Shown here: piece by piece, positions 1 through 8,871 of the stretch
How positions within the stretch are numbered: position 1 is the stretch's first letter
How the letters are laid out: every line of letters starts with the position of its first letter
Assembly: GCF_022378355.1 (NCBI RefSeq)
Contig: NZ_JAKMAJ010000001.1
Location: 1-64,000, forward strand
Direction of reading: 5' to 3'
DNA from: Brenneria bubanii
Lineage (GTDB): Bacteria; Pseudomonadota; Gammaproteobacteria; Enterobacterales; Enterobacteriaceae
DNA: 64,000 bases
Notes under the pieces: generated by a model
What the model was told of the DNA's origin: nothing
The model's database searches: none
What the model saw: the letters and a program-made list of their open reading frames with translations, nothing else
Made by a program: the position numbers and the translations under genes

Positions 1-231
1 GCGGCGCTGGGGTAAGTGGCGGCGGCGGCCGCCGCCGCGCTGGAAGAACAGGTGCGCGCGCTCAACCAGACCGTCTCGGTATTTCGTCTCTCCGCGACAC
101 GCCGGGACGGTGTTCGTCCAGTCGCAGAAACACGAAAAACGGCAAGCACGGCGCTCCTGGCGAATAAAACAGGCGACAATCACTCGGCGGCCAAATCCGC
201 CGGCGCGGAAAACAACTGGGAAACCTTTTAA
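1..231 (+). pseudogene. C-terminal remnant of a methyl-accepting chemotaxis protein
   Basis: The reading frame ending at 229-231 begins with an alanine-rich stretch followed by ALEEQVRALNQTVSVFRL, the usual end of the chemoreceptor signalling helix. A linker of about 40 residues follows and the protein ends in NWETF, the pentapeptide that tethers the adaptation enzymes CheR and CheB in Tar/Tsr-type receptors. The same frame has a TAA at 13-15, exactly where the family normally reads leucine-valine-glutamate-glutamate. The receptor is therefore interrupted, unless the stop is a sequencing error. The GTG at 16 is not a credible native start because it lies inside the helix. The rest of the gene, if present, is to the left of the window. 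Confidence 0.7.
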
Positions 232-546
232 ACCCGCGCGCTTGATGCATTAGTTTCCCCCCTGACAAGTGGTTATCGTCAGTAGATAAAGGCAAGGGGT
301 TATAATGGATTTAGCCGCTACCCGGCGTGAAAAATCATGCTGAGGAAATAATACGCGAGGGTGAGCCGCACGGACGCGTAGAGTCTCAGGGAAGAGACAA
401 ATATTCTGCGTCGCAAGCTGGGCGCGCTCGTTAATCCGCTGGATACGCTTAAGCGCCAAACAAAAAAACACAGACTGAATGACCGACTCACCGCGAATAT
501 TGGGCTAAAGAAACGCCATGCTCTGGCTTACGATTAATAGCTCGAA
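232..546. other. Intergenic stretch with no confident gene
   Basis: No credible start, ribosome binding site or full-length frame is visible. The plus strand from about 398 to 538 stays open and reads LRRKLGALVNPLDTLKRQ followed by more basic helix-like sequence. It lacks a start and has no family I can name, so it may be a decayed gene tail. No tRNA or clear terminator was seen. Confidence 0.35.
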
Positions 547-2118
547 TTATTTATGACGGATAACCATATCACGATAATATTTTCTAAAACATTCACTGCT
601 CATCGGCTTGCCAAAGTACCATCCCTGGCCAACCGAATCCGGGCAATGTTCGCCAATATAAACCGCCTGTTCATTGGTTTCGATCCCTTCAACCACAACG
701 GTAGTATTAAACATCATCATCATATTAAAAAGGTGTTCTACCATTTGCGCATTAATCGAATCCGTGCCGATAGCTTCGGTAAACATTTTATCTATTTTAA
801 TGGCGTCAAAAGGAATAACCGCAAGATAAGATAAATTGGAGTAACCCGTGCCAAAATCATCAAGAGCGATTTTATAACCCGCATCATGCAACAAAGAGAG
901 TCTTTCAGACATAACGCGATGATTTGCCGTAGAGCGCTCGGTTATTTCCAACATAATCTGTTTTCTGGCAATACCCAGCCGATCGACAAGTTTTCCCAGA
1001 TAGTCCTGATACTCGGACTCCAATATATCTTTAATATCAAGATTAATGCTGAGGTAAAACTTTTCATTTCGAATCAGAATATCCTTGAGCTCCGACAACG
1101 CCATAAGCGTTACCTGACGGGTAATTTCCCCGATAATGCCCAGTTGCTCCGCAATCGGTATAAAAACGTCGGGGGGAATATTCTCGCCTTTCTTATTGGT
1201 CCAACGCGCCAAAACTTCGGCGCCGACAATATGATGGTTACGCAAAGAAACCAGCGGCTGATAATTAACGTGAAGCTGTTTGCCACAGACGGCGCTATAA
1301 ACCTGTTTACTAAATGATCGATTACGTTCAATAAGTAAGAAAATAGCCAGAGATAAAGATCCGCTCAATATTCCCCCTATCAGCGCAAGAATCACGCCGA
1401 TATAGGGCGGCATAAAAAGAATACCTGACGAACTCAAACGAGCATAGATGCAGATATTGTAAAGTTTACTGCACTGATACCCCTGCCGATATTGCTTGTA
1501 CCATGCGCTACTTTGACGCGAATATTTTTCATTTTCATCGCCAAATGACTGGTAAATATGACGTTCGTCCTTTGTGGTCATTAAAGCGCTATAGCCGGGG
1601 GCTGGCAGGGAAAAATCGAGGAAGGCATAAGGTGAAGTGAAGGACGCGACGTCGCCTTGATTTGAGATATCCATTTCGATTCTGGGATCAAACAATCCTT
1701 TTACCGCGCGCCAGAACCCAATGTCATTTTCCACAATATCCGGCGCCGGCAAGATAATCGGCGGGGAGAAAACCCCTCTACCGGCGGTACAGATCAGCTT
1801 GCCGTCGTGCAGTCGGCCAATGTCCAGCACATGACGGTATTTATGCACCAGAAAACGCAGTTGAAACAGATCGCCATCAGAGCAAGGAGTCGGTAAAAGA
1901 TACCTGGCCTCGCTCATCGCCTGTTCCGACTGCATCGCCACATCATCGGCTCGATGGATAAGCGCATCGCCATAACCGTGTAATTTATTTTGATCCATCC
2001 TGGCGATGACAAACTGGCCGATCAGCAACAGGCACAGGGCTCCACACACCATATTGATAGCCATGATAACGGTTGCTTTTCTGCTAATTGATCTCATCGT
2101 TTCAGATTCTCTGACCAT
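547..2118 (-). CDS. CSS-motif EAL-domain cyclic-di-GMP phosphodiesterase
   Basis: The protein should hydrolyse c-di-GMP to pGpG at the inner membrane in response to a periplasmic signal. A first membrane segment lies at about residues 16-38. A periplasmic domain of about 200 residues contains Cys79-Ser80 (PTPCSDG, a variant of the CSS motif) and Cys110. A second membrane segment is at about 236-263, followed by the EAL domain to the end. The EAL signature reads EVL at 301-303. The other catalytic positions look intact: Asn359, Glu391 in LEITE, the Asp pair in LDDFGTGYS, lysine in IKIDK, glutamate in VVEGIE and glutamine in GQGW. This predicts an active enzyme of the PdeB/PdeC group. The start at 2118 has GGGAG about ten bases upstream; Met8 is an alternative. 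A heptamer tandem repeat sits just upstream. Confidence 0.88.
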   Translation of the reverse strand: MVRESETMRSISRKATVIMAINMVCGALCLLLIGQFVIARMDQNKLHGYGDALIHRADDVAMQSEQAMSEARYLLPTPCSDGDLFQLRFLVHKYRHVLDIGRLHDGKLICTAGRGVFSPPIILPAPDIVENDIGFWRAVKGLFDPRIEMDISNQGDVASFTSPYAFLDFSLPAPGYSALMTTKDERHIYQSFGDENEKYSRQSSAWYKQYRQGYQCSKLYNICIYARLSSSGILFMPPYIGVILALIGGILSGSLSLAIFLLIERNRSFSKQVYSAVCGKQLHVNYQPLVSLRNHHIVGAEVLARWTNKKGENIPPDVFIPIAEQLGIIGEITRQVTLMALSELKDILIRNEKFYLSINLDIKDILESEYQDYLGKLVDRLGIARKQIMLEITERSTANHRVMSERLSLLHDAGYKIALDDFGTGYSNLSYLAVIPFDAIKIDKMFTEAIGTDSINAQMVEHLFNMMMMFNTTVVVEGIETNEQAVYIGEHCPDSVGQGWYFGKPMSSECFRKYYRDMVIRHK

Positions 2119-2492
2119 GATAAAACTACTCCCTGAAATTCAGTAATCGGCACCGTCGCTAATAAGTTTATCTTTTTAAGCCTGAGATGAGCCGCCAATC
2201 CAATCAGATACCTGATACCTGATACCTGATACCTGATACCTGATACCAGCAATCATGATGCGCCTATTACGCCGCGCCGTTATCCCGTTTATCCTTGCTC
2301 CGTTCCCTATTCGCCAGAATAGGAATTAAAATATAAAAACAAACCAAGAACAAAAAACTAAATATTCATTTTTTTATAATTGATTTGCGCATCGTAATGT
2401 TTATTATGCCTCAACGAAACCCACCAGAGCCCCTACAGATAACGGGTTCCACATGGTTTCATCACACTAAGACTTACTCGCGATAAATAAAA
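2119..2492. other. Intergenic region upstream of the EAL gene
   Basis: This stretch holds the heptamer tandem repeat listed separately, followed by an A+T-rich segment at about 2320-2400. The promoter of the minus-strand EAL gene must lie here. No gene is visible. Confidence 0.5.
2207..2247. repeat. Heptanucleotide tandem repeat, unit GATACCT
   Basis: Five perfect head-to-tail copies of GATACCT and a sixth lacking its last base run without interruption. The unit length is not a multiple of three and the array is non-coding. Its left end is 89 bp upstream of the EAL gene start, so copy-number change would alter spacing in that gene's 5' region. Such arrays can expand or contract by replication slippage. 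Phase variation here is inference. Confidence 0.9.
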
Positions 2493-2850
2493 ATGCAGAC
2501 GACGGTAAAAATATCACCTCGGTCATCGGTCTTGCTCTGGCCACCATAATGAGAATCCCGGCAGCACAGGCAACAGAAGGCGGTATTGATGTCGGAAAAT
2601 CTTAACCTATATCAACGGCGGCCTGCAGTTAGCGATTAACGATGCGGTCGGTTTTTATGCCAGCGCCTACACCGCGCCGCGCCAGTTGAGCAACAGCGCC
2701 AAAAATTATCTGGATGTGAATTCCGGTCTGAGCAGGGCGCCGCTGACGCTGCAAGTCGGCTATCGCTATATCGGCATGGACGGTAAAAACGAGCGCGCCA
2801 ACCAACGTCTGGTCAAAGGCCCATACGTCGGCGGTCAGGTGAGCGGCTAA
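2493..2850 (+). pseudogene. Frameshifted YfaZ-family outer-membrane protein
   Basis: Two frames carry pieces of one protein. From 2522 the frame reads a signal-peptide-like VIGLALATIMRIPAAQATEG and stops at 2603. A second frame then runs to the stop at 2848-2850 and includes INGGLQLAINDAVGFYAS, LTLQVGYRYIGMDGK and GPYVGG. These match the C-terminal half of YfaZ-like proteins (inner-strand pattern, Y-R-Y-I-x-x-x-G-K, terminal G-P-Y-V-G). The mature protein is usually about 160 residues; the middle is missing here and the frame is broken, so no functional product is expected. The assignment comes from recalled family motifs. Confidence 0.6.
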
Positions 2851-3033
2851 CGCCGAGATGACGCGGGGTATATTCGGGAATAAAACAAAAATCATCTCCT
2901 GTGATAATTTTTACTATTACGGCTGGAGATAACATTGAAAAAACTCACACTCCTATCGCCCTGGCGTCTTCGCGCTTGCTTAATGGCAACGGTTTGGTCA
3001 TCAAATTCCCGGTTAAACCGGGCATAAGCCGAC

Positions 3034-3669
3034 TTAAATGGTGACGAACAACAGACGAACGGCAAAACCGATTAATATCACGCCCATAAATCGTTCAAAC
3101 CAATAGCCTTGCTTTACAAATCGCTGGCGAACCGATGGACTGGAAAAAAGGATGCCCACCAGCACAAACCATGCCGCATTGACCGAGCACATCCACAGAC
3201 CATAGAGCATTTGTATCGATACGGGCGTCGTGCTGCTGACCACCGTGGTAAATACCGCCAGAAAAAACAGCGTCGCTTTCGGGTTGGTCGCATTGGTCAT
3301 AAACCCCATCAGAAAAGCCTTTCGCTTACGCTGCGGTACCGGCGCGGTCGGGCCCAAATCCAGGTGTTTCATATTAGCCGGTTCACTCCTCACGAAACGG
3401 ATACCCAGATAAATGATGTACGCCCCGCCCGCGAACTTGGCGATGGACATCAGCCAGGGGGTAGCGTGCATCAGCGCACTGATGCCGACCAGCGTATAAA
3501 TGATGTGGACCGACATCCCCACCCCGATTCCTATCGCCGTATAGATGCCGGCTCGCCGACCGAAGCGTACGCTCTGCCGGATGGTCACCGCGAAGTCCGG
3601 ACCCGGTGAGACCACGGCCAGAAAGTGAATCAGCGCCAGTCCCAAAAATTCACTCCAGTAGCTATGCAA
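3034..3669 (-). CDS. LysE/RhtB-family amino-acid exporter
   Basis: A 211-residue inner-membrane protein, the normal size for LysE/RhtB transporters, which export amino acids such as lysine, threonine or homoserine using the proton gradient. The family signature VVSPGPDFAVTIRQSV is near the N-terminus, and TNATNPKATLFFLAVF marks the central helices. Five or six hydrophobic segments are apparent. It resembles RhtC more than LysE, but the substrate cannot be read from sequence. It is divergent from a LysR gene 175 bp away, an arrangement in which the regulator commonly controls the exporter. A palindrome at 3008-3022 just past the stop lacks a T-run. Confidence 0.85.
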   Translation of the reverse strand: MHSYWSEFLGLALIHFLAVVSPGPDFAVTIRQSVRFGRRAGIYTAIGIGVGMSVHIIYTLVGISALMHATPWLMSIAKFAGGAYIIYLGIRFVRSEPANMKHLDLGPTAPVPQRKRKAFLMGFMTNATNPKATLFFLAVFTTVVSSTTPVSIQMLYGLWMCSVNAAWFVLVGILFSSPSVRQRFVKQGYWFERFMGVILIGFAVRLLFVTI

Positions 3670-3844
3670 CGTCTTGACTCCTATATGCTACAGCAGCGCC
3701 GATTCGAGCTTTATCGTTCAGATTACGGCTGAAAAAATAGCAGCGTTCATTCATTTTTCATTTCCCTTTATGGCGATTTTCTCTCATTGTAGGGGATACG
3801 ATTAACCGCGATAATCCACCAAAAAACCAAATAACTTATTCCTG

Positions 3845-4840
3845 ATGAGCACAAATAAAACACTGAATCTGATGGGTGAAATGGCTGTTTTTGTGAAGGT
3901 CGTGGAAACCGGCAGCTTTTCAGAAACGGCGCGCCAGTTGGCCGCAACGCCCTCGGCAATCAGCCGTTCCGTTTCAAGGCTGGAAAAGGCGCTGGGTACC
4001 CGCCTGTTGCAAAGAACCACCCGTAAACTCCGCCTTAGCGAAAGCGGTCAGGAAGTCTATACCCACAGTCTGGCGATGGTGAACGCCGCCCAGGCGGCGA
4101 TGGCGGTATCAGGGAGGTTGAATGCTGAACCGCAGGGGCTTGTGCGGCTCAGTGCGCCAAAAGCGGTAGGCCGCTTTGTCATTCATCCCCACATGCCGGA
4201 TTTTCTCGCCCGCTATCCGAAAGTGGACGTCAACCTGCTGCTTGATGACCGATATGTGGATTTGATTGACGATCGGGTCGACCTGGCTATTCGCATCACC
4301 GACCAGCCGCCGCCGGGATTAATGGGACGGCGTCTGCTGAATATCGATCATCTGCTGTGCGCGACGCCGCAATATCTTGAGCAATATGGAACGCCGCAAC
4401 ATCCGCACGATCTGAAAGCCCATAGCTGTATTTATCTCGGCGAAGAGCCCGGCGATTCGCGTTGGAAATTCCGCAAAGGAAATAAACAGATCAGCGTCGA
4501 TGTGCATGGCCGCTATGCGGCGAACCACACCGGCGTCAGGCTGGATGCAGTATTGCACCATATCGGCATCGGCAGTTTGCCCTACTTCACCGCCCGACAT
4601 GCGCTGCGGGAAGGGAGCATCGTTGCGGTACTGCCGGATTGGTCATTCAGGAACAATTACTGCGGCGAACTGTGGATTCTTTATCCGCCGACACGGCATC
4701 TTCCGCCAAAACTTAGCGTACTGATCCATTTTCTGGCTGAACGTCTGAGCAAAGAGCCGACGTTGGGGAAAGCGGCCGACGTTGACGAAAGCGACCTACC
4801 GCCGGCAAACCCCTATGAATTTCCAGAGGCTAATCGGTAA
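3845..4840 (+). CDS. LysR-family transcriptional regulator
   Basis: The N-terminal winged helix-turn-helix is clear: MAVFVKVVETGSFSETARQL, then TPSAISRSVSRLEKALGTRL and LLQRTTRKLRLSESG. An effector-binding domain follows from about residue 95. The protein has 331 residues against the usual 300, the excess being a polar C-terminal tail rich in Glu, Asp and Pro. It belongs to the subgroup related to AaeR and DsdC-like regulators that recognise small metabolites. Divergence from the LysE-type exporter suggests it controls that gene and itself from 3670-3844. The start at 3845 has a weak ribosome binding site; Met10 and Met13 are alternatives. Confidence 0.9.
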   Translation: MSTNKTLNLMGEMAVFVKVVETGSFSETARQLAATPSAISRSVSRLEKALGTRLLQRTTRKLRLSESGQEVYTHSLAMVNAAQAAMAVSGRLNAEPQGLVRLSAPKAVGRFVIHPHMPDFLARYPKVDVNLLLDDRYVDLIDDRVDLAIRITDQPPPGLMGRRLLNIDHLLCATPQYLEQYGTPQHPHDLKAHSCIYLGEEPGDSRWKFRKGNKQISVDVHGRYAANHTGVRLDAVLHHIGIGSLPYFTARHALREGSIVAVLPDWSFRNNYCGELWILYPPTRHLPPKLSVLIHFLAERLSKEPTLGKAADVDESDLPPANPYEFPEANR

Positions 4841-4842
4841 AC

Positions 4843-4874
4843 CGGGCAGGCGCCTGACAATCCGGGCCTGCCCG
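4843..4874. terminator. Inverted repeat between convergent genes
   Basis: CGGGCAGGC at 4843-4851 pairs perfectly with GCCTGCCCG at 4866-4874 around a 14-base loop. It lies 2 bp after the LysR stop and upstream of the opposing hydrolase stop, so it could end transcription from either side. No strong T-run follows on either strand. Confidence 0.45.
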
Positions 4875-4955
4875 CTTCGTTTCGACGCCACCGCGTCAGC
4901 GATGCGAACCGTCAACTACCGGCCGTCAGACCGACAGCATAAAAACCCGATGCGA

Positions 4956-6098
4956 TCATGGCGCAATAAACAGCTGGCGCGGCGCCTGAGTCAGGCGAAC
5001 ATGCCCCCGGTCAGTGATGGCGATGGTTTCGCTGAAGGCGAGGCCTTGCGCATAAATATACATATGGAACACCATACCCGGTTTCAGCACCCACTCGGCA
5101 TTGGGCAAAAAGACCCGGCTGAAATCGCTGGTATGAGGGGTGTAGCGCGAGTAATAACCCAATACATACCCGGTTATGCCGGCGTAATCTTCCCGCAATC
5201 CCGCGTCGAGTACCGCATTGCGAGCCAGCGCATCAATATCTTTCGCCACCGCGCCAGGGCGCATGGCGGCAAACTGGGCATCCTGTATGGCAATCAGCTG
5301 TGCGGCGATATCTTTCTGCCGCTGGGATGCTTTACCGACGATCGCCGGGCGCATCAAACGAGCGCTGTACCCATTCAAAATGGGCACTAACTCCATATGA
5401 ACAATTTCGCCCTCCGTCAGAGGATGACTATGCAGATTGCCGTGTAAAAAACTGTTTCCAACGCCGGTGGTAATGATGCCGTAGCGTGCGGAATCAAGGC
5501 CATGTTGCATAAAGACTTGGTGCACAATGGCCGCCGCTTTTCGTCCGCTTTTTCCCACACCTAATTCCGCAACGGCAGCCGACAGCGCAAGGTCGCCTAC
5601 CGCCGCCGCTTTAGCGATATAGTCAATTTCCCGCGGCGTTTTACTCTCTCTCAACAACTCCAGAACACCAGAAAAATCACGCAAAGGCCGGGAAGGGAAA
5701 AAACTTTGCAGGCGATTAAAACGCTTCACCGTCATGCAGTAAGAATCAAAGTCGACGCCAATATTCAGCTGATCCCAGCCGCGTTCGGTGATGGTGTTGA
5801 TAATCACCTCGAGCGGATCTTGCCAGTCGGCGAAGGTGACGATATCCGTTAGCCAACTATTTTGCCGAAAAGTATGCTCATCCATCGCGCGAAAGATCAT
5901 TACCGGCTCCCCTTCCAGCGGTAATAAACAGGCGCGATACATATTTTCCGAAACGCTGAATCCGGTCAGATAGAACAAAAACTCAGTCTGATCGATTATC
6001 AATAAGCTAATCCCTTTTTCGCGCATATAACCGCGAATTTTTTCCGCTCTCTGATGATACTCAGTCAATGTAAAAACAAGATTTTTATCAATTTCCAT
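4956..6098 (-). CDS. Creatinase/M24-fold hydrolase lacking canonical metal ligands
   Basis: The 380-residue protein has the two-domain layout of Xaa-Pro aminopeptidase, creatinase and ectoine hydrolase: an N-terminal creatinase domain (about 1-145) and a C-terminal pita-bread domain. Signature segments are LRESKTPREIDYIAKAA and GNSFLHGNLHSHPLTEGE. Canonical M24 peptidases carry Asp, Asp, His, Glu, Glu ligands. Here the first Asp position reads HMELVP (Glu236) and the second reads GYSARLMRP with no Asp. The His region reads GYVLGYYSRY, the first Glu position is MYIYAQG, and only Glu357 (FSETIAI) persists. Creatinase also lacks these ligands and has a similar P-x-I-x-G-Y segment, so a metal-independent amidinohydrolase or amide hydrolase is more likely than a dipeptidase. 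It is last in the import operon, 30 bp after the second permease gene, so its substrate is probably what the importer delivers. Confidence 0.8.
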   Translation of the reverse strand: MEIDKNLVFTLTEYHQRAEKIRGYMREKGISLLIIDQTEFLFYLTGFSVSENMYRACLLPLEGEPVMIFRAMDEHTFRQNSWLTDIVTFADWQDPLEVIINTITERGWDQLNIGVDFDSYCMTVKRFNRLQSFFPSRPLRDFSGVLELLRESKTPREIDYIAKAAAVGDLALSAAVAELGVGKSGRKAAAIVHQVFMQHGLDSARYGIITTGVGNSFLHGNLHSHPLTEGEIVHMELVPILNGYSARLMRPAIVGKASQRQKDIAAQLIAIQDAQFAAMRPGAVAKDIDALARNAVLDAGLREDYAGITGYVLGYYSRYTPHTSDFSRVFLPNAEWVLKPGMVFHMYIYAQGLAFSETIAITDRGHVRLTQAPRQLFIAP

Positions 6099-6128
6099 CG
6101 TTTCCCCGCCAAACTTTCAATTTTATTA

Positions 6129-6905
6129 TCACGACTTTGTTAAAAAATTAGCCATTAGTAAAAATACAACTGTAACAAAAATCAATAATACACTTACCGC
6201 TGCAATGGTCGGGTCCAACTCAAACTGGACGTTATTCCATATCCGTACGGATAATGTCTGAACACTGTGACCAGCCATAAACATCGCAATGAGCAGCTCA
6301 TCAAACGAGCTGAGAAACGAGAATATCGCCGCGGATATCATGCCTGGCGCCGCCAGGGGAAAAGTAATACGTCGAAAGACGGTGACGTTGCTGGCGCCAA
6401 GGCTCATGGCTGAGTATTCCAGTTGCCGGTCGATACCCTGCAAGGTAGATGAAATAATGATGGTCGCCACCGGCAAAGCAATAACCGCATGGCCGATAAT
6501 AATCGAACTCACGCTGCTGAACATATCGGTGGCAGAAAAGAAAAAGAACAACGCGAGCGCCGAGATAATATTCGGCACAATCATCGGCAGTAATACCAGA
6601 AAATAGATGATTTTCTTACCGCTAAAACGATAGCGAACCAGCGCAAGCGCCATCAGCAGGCTTAATATCATCGCCAGCAGTGTTGAAACAACGGCAATAC
6701 GAAAACTCAGCCACAGCGAATTCAGCCAGTCAGGATTAGTCAGCACTTTATCCACCCAGCGCAGAGAAAAGCCGTCGGGAGGAAAGCTCAAATATGACGT
6801 TGAGCTCAATGCCAGCGGGAAAATAACGACGATGGGCAAGGCCAGGAATAAAAGCACCAGAATTGCCACAACTAACGAAAATAACCCCGGTTTTATGGTA
6901 TTCAT
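6129..6905 (-). CDS. ABC transporter permease, PotC-like
   Basis: A 258-residue inner-membrane permease of the polyamine/opine/iron class (PotC/YdcV type). About six hydrophobic helices are visible. The cytoplasmic EAA loop reads EYSAMSLGASNVTVFRRITF, the site where the ATPase docks. The start ATG overlaps the upstream permease stop as ATGA, indicating translational coupling. The substrate is not deducible; the family takes up spermidine, putrescine, opines or related amines. Confidence 0.9.
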   Translation of the reverse strand: MNTIKPGLFSLVVAILVLLFLALPIVVIFPLALSSTSYLSFPPDGFSLRWVDKVLTNPDWLNSLWLSFRIAVVSTLLAMILSLLMALALVRYRFSGKKIIYFLVLLPMIVPNIISALALFFFFSATDMFSSVSSIIIGHAVIALPVATIIISSTLQGIDRQLEYSAMSLGASNVTVFRRITFPLAAPGMISAAIFSFLSSFDELLIAMFMAGHSVQTLSVRIWNNVQFELDPTIAAVSVLLIFVTVVFLLMANFLTKS

Positions 6906-7753
6906 CGTTTAGCCTCAAACAGCTGCTCCAATCCGACCAGACGCTGATAAAGCCAGAATAGCAAGAGCGTGCTGACCAACAGCACGGTGGACAGCGCGGA
7001 AGCGAACCCCCAGTCGAAATAGATTTCTATCTGGCTTTCAATCACCATGGATATCATCGTCTGCTGCGGTCCGCCCATCAGCGCAGGCGTAATGAAAAAG
7101 CCCAGCGAAAGAATAAACACCAGCAGACCGCCCGCCGCCACGCCCGGTAAAGAAAGCGGAACGATAATCCGCCAGAAAGCGCGGCTGCGTGACGCGCCCA
7201 GGCTTTCCGCCGCATTCAGCAAACCGAGATCTATCCCCCGCATCACGCTATACAGCGCCAAAATCATGTACGGGAGCAGGATATAGGTCATGCCGATCAG
7301 CACCCCAGTAGCGGTGTACATCAGCTTTAACGGTTGGGTAATGACCCCGACGGCCATCAGCAGCCGGTTCACCACGCCCTCGGCGCCCAGCAGCACCATC
7401 CAGGCATAGGTCCGCACCAGTACGCTGGTAAAATAAGGAATAATCACCAGAATCAAAAAGATGTTCGCCGTACGGGGTTTCAGCCTGGCCAGCACCCAGG
7501 CCAGCGGATAGCCTAACAGCAACGTGCTTAGCGTGACCCACAGCGAGATGCGCAGCGTAATCCACAAGACGTTTAACCAGACCGGCTCACGAATGATGCG
7601 CAGGTAGTGATCCCAGGTAAAGTCCGGACCGTAGAGGCTGAAACTCAGCATTTTCATCAACGGATAAATAAAAAACAGCAGCAGCGCCAGCAGCGATGGC
7701 GCCAATAACAGCCAGGGCCTGCCGTTACGCCGGATCCATATCGACAAACTCAC
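6902..7753 (-). CDS. ABC transporter permease, PotB-like
   Basis: A 283-residue permease of the PotB/YdcU class with a long N-terminal hydrophobic segment (WLLLAPSLLALLLFFIYPLM) and an EAA loop reading LLNAAESLGASRSRAFWRII. The GTG at 7753 is preferred as start: it overlaps the ATPase stop as GTGA and has GGGGAG nine bases upstream. A longer frame starts at 7780 but would extend into the ATPase gene. It pairs with the PotC-like permease to form the membrane channel. Confidence 0.9.
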   Translation of the reverse strand: MSLSIWIRRNGRPWLLLAPSLLALLLFFIYPLMKMLSFSLYGPDFTWDHYLRIIREPVWLNVLWITLRISLWVTLSTLLLGYPLAWVLARLKPRTANIFLILVIIPYFTSVLVRTYAWMVLLGAEGVVNRLLMAVGVITQPLKLMYTATGVLIGMTYILLPYMILALYSVMRGIDLGLLNAAESLGASRSRAFWRIIVPLSLPGVAAGGLLVFILSLGFFITPALMGGPQQTMISMVIESQIEIYFDWGFASALSTVLLVSTLLLFWLYQRLVGLEQLFEAKR

Positions 7754-8871
7754 GGCGCCTGCTCCCCGGCAATAAACCACAGGCTTTCCGGCTGCCAGCC
7801 GAGAGAAACGGCGACGCCCGGCGCGATGGCATTTTCCAGATCGATATTCTGCGCCTGAACCAGTAACGACGTACCGTCGTGAAGCCGTACGCTAACCTTC
7901 ACCGTATGCCCCAGGTACAGCACTTCGTGGATATGCGCATTGATCGGCAACTGACCCGCCGCCGCCAGGCGAATTTTTTCCGGCCGTAATACCGCAAAAG
8001 CCCGCTGTCCGCCGCACAGATTGTCGACGCCCTGTCCGCTGACGCATTCGCCGCTATCCAATCTGACGTCATAGCCTGACGAATGAATCGACTCAATATG
8101 GCCGCCAATAAAATTGGATTGCCCGATAAACTCGGCAACCCAGCGGTTTGCCGGCTTTTCATATAAGCATTGCGGCGCATCTATTTGCGCAATACGGCCA
8201 TCCTGCATCACCGCAATACGATCGGAAAGCGTAAGCGCCTCCTCCTGATCGTGGGTGACGAACAGGACGGTAGAGCCGCTCGACACATGCAGACGCTTTA
8301 ACTCCAACTGCATATGTTCGCGCAGTTTTTTATCCAGCGCGCCAAGGGGCTCATCCATTAACAACGCCTGAGGTTCGAATATCAACGCTCTCGCCAGGGC
8401 AACCCTCTGCTGCTGGCCGCCGGACAACTCACGCGGCAGCCGATGCCCCTTATCCGCCAGTTGCACCATCTCCAGAGCGCTGGCTACCTTTTGTCTGATA
8501 ACGCTACCGGACATGCCGCGCATTTCGAGGGGGAATGCCAGATTGCGAAAAACGGAAAGATGGGGGAACAGAGAGTAATTCTGAAAAACCACGCCCAGAT
8601 TACGTTTTGCCGGAGGAAAATGCGTGACGTCTGCGCCGCCAATCAGGATGCGGCCGGAAGTTGGCGTGGTAAAACCGCCAACCATCATCAGCGTCGTCGT
8701 TTTTCCCGACCCGCTGGCTCCCAGCAGCGTAACAAACTCTCCCGGTTCAACGGCCAGATGAAGATTATCAACCGCAATCGCCTGACCAAAGCGCCGGGTT
8801 ACGCCTTCCAGGCGAAGCGCCGTTCCCGCGCCTGATTGACGGGAACGGTGTGACGGGTTAACTGCACTCAT
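7750..8871 (-). CDS. ABC transporter ATP-binding protein, PotA-like
   Basis: The 373-residue ATPase energises the two permeases. Walker A is LLGASGSGKTTTLMM, the Q-loop is VVFQNYSLFPHLSV, the signature is LSGGQQQRVALARAL, Walker B is ALLMDEPLGALD, and the switch His is in FVTHDQEE. The C-terminal third is a TOBE-type regulatory domain, as in PotA and FbpC. The ATG at 8871 is chosen because it overlaps the binding-protein stop as TAATG. An alternative Met at 8892 would add seven residues. Confidence 0.93.
   Translation of the reverse strand: MSAVNPSHRSRQSGAGTALRLEGVTRRFGQAIAVDNLHLAVEPGEFVTLLGASGSGKTTTLMMVGGFTTPTSGRILIGGADVTHFPPAKRNLGVVFQNYSLFPHLSVFRNLAFPLEMRGMSGSVIRQKVASALEMVQLADKGHRLPRELSGGQQQRVALARALIFEPQALLMDEPLGALDKKLREHMQLELKRLHVSSGSTVLFVTHDQEEALTLSDRIAVMQDGRIAQIDAPQCLYEKPANRWVAEFIGQSNFIGGHIESIHSSGYDVRLDSGECVSGQGVDNLCGGQRAFAVLRPEKIRLAAAGQLPINAHIHEVLYLGHTVKVSVRLHDGTSLLVQAQNIDLENAIAPGVAVSLGWQPESLWFIAGEQAP

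Noticed and set aside
2207-2247. Repeat array considered as a CRISPR
   Set aside because: Units are seven bases with no spacers and no cas genes; it is a simple tandem repeat.
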